Shown here in pieces: positions 59,321 to 64,000 of a stretch of 64,000 nt of DNA. Position 1 is the stretch's first letter; every line of letters begins with the position of its first letter. The DNA is taken from contig CM038922.1 in NCBI GenBank assembly GCA_021904315.1, positions 17,645,347 to 17,709,346 of the forward strand, written 5' to 3'. Position numbers and translations under genes: made by a program. This stretch comes from Sphagnum magellanicum (taxonomy: Eukaryota; Streptophyta; Sphagnopsida; Sphagnales; Sphagnaceae). The notes below the pieces were generated by a model. The model searched no databases and was not told the DNA's origin. It worked only from the letters and a program-made list of their open reading frames with translations.

Positions 59321-60470
59321 ATTTATTTATTGGGAAAAGTTAGCCCACCAACCTTAGAAAATTGAAAAAAAAAAAAAAAAAAGCTTCACACTAACTTTAA
59401 TTCTTATATTTCTTTTCAATTTAAAATGTACAATTTTTTTGGAGGCATTGCTCCTCATTCACCTTTACCTCTTTTTTCATCATCTTTTTCCTTCATTGAC
59501 TTTTTTATTCATTTTTTTGGGGAGAAATGAAAACCCCTTTGCATTGACTTTCTTTTCTTTTTTCCTTTTTTTAAAAAACTTTTCATTTGAGGGAAAAATA
59601 AAAATAAAAATCCTTTCATCCACTCCTTGAAAATCAGTGATTTTTCCCCCCCACAAATTTAGGGTTTAGGGTTTTATACATTTTTTGTTAAAAAAAATTG
59701 GGATATTTCTGAGAATTTTTTTGTTTTTCTAGCTCAAATCAACCAATTGTGCTAATATTTGGAAGAATTCACCAAATTCTCAATATCACAAAATCGAAAA
59801 AAAAAAAAAAACCCAGTCCAACCTCTTTTTTAAAAATCAATTCCTTTTTAAGAATAGAAAAAAAGTCCCTTTTTTAAATAAGAAAAAAGATTTTAAAAAA
59901 AAACTTCATCCACACATACATGTCAAGGTATAGGTAGATACAGTGTAGCTACTGTGCTACATGTAGATGTATACGTACATACATATATACTCTACAGTAG
60001 GTATATGCTTTATGGTATGTACGCAGCAACGGTCCATTGTTTCCTGTCTTTTGACTGCAATTGCTTCCCTTTTTTCTAGGAAGCTTCCTCTCGACACGAT
60101 CGTGACCGTCGTCCACCGACCAGATTTGGACAGCGGAGAGCAATACACATCAACCGGATAGCCGCCCCACTTACAGAAGACTTGTCCAGTTCTGACCCCA
60201 CTTAAGACGACGGGTCCAGTTCTCGGGTCCGCCTCTCTCCCAATAGAAGCCTAGTCCAATTCTGGTCCGTTAAAATGAATTTAAGACCTTTTAAAATTAT
60301 AATTGGCGAGACTTCGCCAGAAATCGAAATTGAAAACTGAAAAATTTGAAAATGAAGTGATTTCGGAGGTTTTCAATCGCCAGAAGTGAGGGGGGCAAAA
60401 AAAAAAAAAACATTGCCAACTTTCTTTATTTGTTTTTGAGTGTGTAGTCAAAGGTTTAGAGGGATAATTA
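59321..60470. other. AT-rich intergenic sequence, low complexity
   Basis: Includes long A and T runs, an ATTT run (about 59307-59330) and, at 60180-60270, three loosely repeated GTCCAGTTCT-type phrases. No coding or RNA feature could be supported. Confidence 0.5.
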
Positions 60471-60877
60471 TAAACTTTTTTTTGGCTGGTTTGATAGCCA
60501 TATTTGGCTAAATCTTCCTCTGGATGATCACCACCTTTTCTACATCTTTGTGCGGGGCAATCGTCACTTTGGATGAAAAACCATTTCTTAAAAAAAAAAT
60601 CGTCCATAACCAGTGATTTTTTGGTGGGGAATTTTCGCCACTTTTAGAAAAATATTTAGAAAACAAATAAAATCTGTCACAAGGCCCCTATTTTGAAAAT
60701 AAATAAATCGCCAGATTTGGCTAAATAAACTTATGGACTATTGCCACTTGAGCAACATCATGAAATTAAGAAAAAAAAAAAAAACACACTTGACTGTCCG
60801 TTTCTCTCCAAGTTATTAGAAAATTAAAGTTTTATACTTTCATATTCTGAATATCGCCAAATTTGGCTAATTGACTG
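60471..60877. repeat. Dispersed near-palindromic GCCAGATTTGGC repeat region
   Basis: AGCCATATTTGGCTAAATC followed by TTCCTCTGGATGATC (60496-60528), CGCCAGATTTGGCTAAAT (about 60708-60725) and CGCCAAATTTGGCTAAT (about 60854-60870) are related. The first matches 46605-46660. The core is close to its own reverse complement. The family and ends are not defined. Confidence 0.6.
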
Positions 60878-61915
60878 GGCACGGTACCGGGTAGCCGCGG
60901 CGACCGAAGGTCTGGGTTCCGGTTGAGTCTTCTACGGCATCGCGACGGCGGCGTGGCGACAGCTGCAAGCGGTCTCGCGCGGCGTGCATCGGTTGTCGTG
61001 CGCGGCGGTTGTGCTCGCGCAGCGCAGCAACTGCGGAGAAGGGAGGCGCTCGCTCCCACGGCGGCAACTTCCTCTCCCCCCTTCTTGTGGTTACAGACTC
61101 CGTAGTAGGAAAGCAGAGAGGACCGAAGGACTACAGGGAAAGAGGAGCACTTGTCCAGGTTGAGTCCAACGTTTTGCGTGAAAGAAACCGCACATGTTTT
61201 GTTCTCCTCTTCTCTTCTGACGGTTTTGCAGTTTCCGTTTTCACAATCCCGTCCTCTTTCTCGCCTTCGTCTTCTTCTTCTTCTTCTTCTTCCTGTCTTC
61301 ATCATCATCATTTTCATCGCCATCCTCCGCTTTGTTTGTAGTCTCCGGTGCTCAGAAAACCTAGAATCGTAAAGGCAAGCAGACTTGAAGAAGTCTTATT
61401 ACTATTGTGACGCTTTTGTTTTCTGACTAAGGTTCTGGAAGCAGAAGTGGATCCGGTTTTGAATTTCGACGTCTGTGCGGGCAGGGAATAAATCATTCGA
61501 GCCCGGCGGCGATTCTTTCTATTCTCTCCGGAGGTTTTGTTTTGTGCTTTATTGTTTTGGTTTTCTTCGGTTTTCTCTGTTTCCTGAGTCCTTGAGATTA
61601 TTAAGGGTTCTGAAGGAGGAGGAGGAAGAGGGATGAGCCGATGGGCGTGATATTTCCCTGCCATGTGCAAAGTATTGGATTATTGTTAGCGAGTGTTGTG
61701 GCGGCGGCGGGGGATTTCTTGTTGCAGGGGAGAAGGAATCGGGAGATTGATTTGGAGTCTTCGGGCTCATAGTTACCTCTCTGAAGACAAGGAGGAGCAG
61801 AAGAAGCAGAAGGGGACAAGGAGCGAGGGAAGGGAGCGAGTTAGGTTGTGAGATAGGGTGATTTCTCTCTTTTTAGGGTTTGAGGCTCGAATTCTGTTTT
61901 TGTGCTTGTGGCAGT
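60878..61915 (+). promoter_or_regulatory. GC-rich upstream and leader region of the calcium ATPase gene, with a probable 5' UTR splice acceptor
   Basis: 60878-61080 is strikingly GC- and CpG-rich against its AT-rich left flank, consistent with a promoter-proximal island. A T-rich tract ending GTGCTTGTGGCAG (61902-61914) lies one base before the start codon and looks like a 3' splice site, so a leader intron is likely. The donor could not be fixed. Readings across the region, such as 60832-61323 on the minus strand, are Arg- or Ser-rich chance frames. Confidence 0.5.
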
Positions 61916-64000
61916 ATGACTGGAGGTGGAATCCATGAGGATGTTTTTCCAGCATGGTCCAATTCTGTGGAGAAGTGCGTGGAACACTTTGAAGTGGATG
62001 TGAGTACAGGTTTGAATAGCAGCAGTGTTGAAAAGCGGCAGAAACTCTATGGATGGAATGAGTTGGAGAGGGAACCAGGGAAGCCGATGTGGAGGCTGGT
62101 GCTGGAGCAGTTTGATGACATGCTGGTGAAGATACTCCTTGCAGCCGCGCTTGTGTCTCTGGTCCTGGCCTACATAGATGGCCATGTTAGTGGTGAGAAT
62201 GGTTTGACGGCGTATGTGGAGCCAATTGTGATTGTCCTTATTCTCATACTGAATGCAATTGTCGGTGTTTGGCAAGAAAGCAACGCTGAGCGTGCTTTGG
62301 AGGCTCTCAAGGAGATGCAATCTGAGCATGCAAAGGTGATCCGGGATGGCAACTTCATCTCTGATTTACCTGCACGAGAACTTGTACCTGGTGATATTGT
62401 AGAGCTTAGAGTGGGTGACAAAGTTCCGGCTGACATGCGGATTGTTTCGCTCAAAACCTCATATGTATCCATTGAGCAAAGCTCACTCACAGGTGAGAGT
62501 ATGGCGGTGATGAAATCAACTCATGCTGTGAAGGAAGATATCGAGCTGCAAGGAAAGGTATGCATGGTGTTTGCAGGCACGAGTGTAGTGAGTGGTATGT
62601 TCCTCTCAGTGGTTGTCAACACTGGCATGACAACAGAGATTGGTAAGATTCAGTCCCAGATACATGAAGCATCTCTAGAGGAGGTGGACACACCACTGAA
62701 GAAGAAACTTGATGAATTTGGTGAAAGACTCACAACTGTGATCGGTGTGATCTGCCTTCTGGTCTGGATCATCAACTACAAGTACTTCTTGACCTGGGAC
62801 GTGACTGCCAACAATGGACTGACAAATTTCCGCTTCTCTTTTGAGAAATGCACCTATTACTTCAAGATTGCTGTGGCTTTGGCAGTTGCAGCAATTCCAG
62901 AGGGATTGCCAGCAGTTATCACTACATGTTTGGCATTAGGGACCCGGAAGATGGCAGCGAAGAATGCCATTGTCCGCAAGTTACCTAGCGTTGAGACCTT
63001 GGGGTGCACCACTGTGATTTGCTCTGATAAGACGGGCACTTTGACAACCAATCAGATGGCGGTTGCAGAGCTTGTTCTTAATGGTCCTACTGCAGGCATC
63101 ACCCGGGATTTTCAAGTTGAAGGCACAACATATAGTCCTTTGGATGGTGTAATTGTGGGCTTGCAGGCTGGAGTTTTGGATAAAAATCTTCAGAGCTGTG
63201 CAGAAATTGCTGCACTTTGCAATGATGCTGGACTTATGTACAAAGGTCATCAATTCCGTGCTGCTGGTTTGCCAACCGAGGCAGCACTCAAGGTTTCCTT
63301 TCTTCTTTGCATTTCTGATGTGGTCTATGACGCCCTCACTGTTTATGTCACAGCTGTATCTAGTGGTATGCATCAGGGCATGAGTGGAACTAACATTGCT
63401 GTATGGATTGGTTTTGACTTAGGAATTTTGTTTTTGTTTTTCTTGTGAATTTGAAGGTCTTTGTGGAGAAGATGGGAGTGCCAGATGATCAGGCACAACA
63501 GGTCATAGTTTCACAGCATGCTTCCACCAATGTTTCAGTAGACCAGCCAACGGTGAATTTGGGTAAGTGTGTGTGTGTGCTTTGGAAGGTGGACATTTTC
63601 TTTTAACCATTTTGGGATACTTTACCAACCTTTGAATTTTGTGTAGATTCATGCTGGGGCATGAACAGAAATTTTGCTACCTTTTATGTCGCCAGCATCA
63701 TGTATGTTTGCATGAAAAAACTGTAGCTGTATACATTGAATGCATAAATGTCCAATTCCCTTTAAGCACCTTAATTTGAGCAACTGGTCTCTTTGTTTTC
63801 TTTGGGGGTTCATGACCTTCTTGCTTCTCAGGTGGGGCAACTCTTCGCATACTGAAGTCCCTGTTTTCTGTGCTATAGCCATCCTATTTTGAGTTCTCCA
63901 CTATCTCATAGATATGAAGTTCCTATTTTCAGGTTTAGTCCAAACTTGAAACAAAGTTTAAGTGTTTAAACAACAAGACATATGATGGGTCCTGTGGGTT
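61916..64000 (+). CDS. ECA: ER-type P2A calcium-transporting ATPase (ECA family), 5' half
   Basis: Exon 1 is 61916-63292 and exon 2 is 63457-63562; the gene then enters an intron that runs past the window end. About 494 residues of a roughly 1000-residue pump are visible. The N-terminal cytosolic part is followed by helices M1 and M2 (about 70-90 and 100-118), the actuator domain with TGES (192-195), and M3 and M4 with the calcium-site PEGLP (328-332). The phosphorylation motif DKTGT follows with its Asp at residue 371. The conserved [20 protein letters not shown] is typical of plant ECA/SERCA pumps, which move calcium (and manganese) from cytosol into ER or endomembrane lumen using ATP. The transport residues in M5-M8 lie outside the window. 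I start at the ATG at 61916 rather than the longer frame from 61880, because a splice acceptor directly precedes the ATG. Confidence 0.92.

Noticed and set aside
60832-61341. Arg-rich and Ser-rich ORFs in the CpG-rich island
   Set aside because: GC-rich sequence stays open by chance in several frames. Position and composition fit a promoter and leader of the calcium pump.
61880-61915. Twelve-codon N-terminal extension of the calcium ATPase
   Set aside because: There is no ATG in it, its residues (Cys/Phe-rich) are unlike the family, and a splice acceptor lies just before the ATG at 61916.

Overview
This window is nuclear DNA from a land plant. The evidence is spliced genes with plant-type GT-AG introns, a P-class pentatricopeptide (PPR) protein of the organelle-targeted kind, a chloroplast-targeted membrane protein, an ECA-type calcium pump, and a thick load of plant transposons (Ty3/gypsy chromovirus, PIF/Harbinger, hAT, CACTA, pogo-like). 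Long AT-rich, transposon-filled gene deserts beside compact gene islands suggest a large genome, perhaps a seed-free vascular plant or gymnosperm. That lineage guess is weak and rests only on genome style.

Layout. 1-3.1 kb: 3' half of a decayed Ty3/gypsy element whose single reading frame carries 13 stops, ending in a truncated LTR. 3.1-9.1 kb: AT-rich desert with a PIF/Harbinger fossil. 9.1-11.1 kb: gene island with an intronless minus-strand gene for a predicted plastid membrane protein (CAAD/CURT1-like), then a tRNA-derived fragment. 11.6-12.7 kb: solo LTR. 14.5-16.7 kb: pogo-like DDE fossil and a degenerate tandem repeat. 16.9-19.1 kb: non-autonomous CACTA element. 20.5-21.8 kb: SWIM-finger fossil and a possible CACTA end. 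23.8-28.1 kb: LTR fragment, an unrecognised decayed coding region with a RING-like finger and a Lys/Asp-rich repeat, and a 127-bp satellite. 28.5-32.6 kb: solo LTR and a second CACTA element. 32.6-35.5 kb: decayed coding segments including a two-gene PIF/Harbinger set. 35.6-44.0 kb: solo LTR, then an hAT fossil split by a CACTA element that holds a second CACTA element that holds a solo LTR. 45.7-46.4 kb: three near-identical 150-bp tandem copies.

47.0-64 kb is the gene-rich end. A five-exon calcium-dependent mitochondrial ATP-Mg/phosphate carrier lies on the plus strand. A nine-exon PPR gene lies on the minus strand, convergent with the carrier and with a SINE in one intron. After about 6 kb of minisatellites and AT-rich repeats comes the first half of an ER-type P2A calcium ATPase on the plus strand, cut by the window end. 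The carrier and pump both handle calcium-linked physiology, but nothing in the sequence suggests they are co-regulated.

Splice sites were placed by eye from reading frame, family similarity and GT-AG rules. In the carrier and PPR genes every inferred junction keeps frame. Transposon limits given with target-site duplications (TSDs) were read directly.
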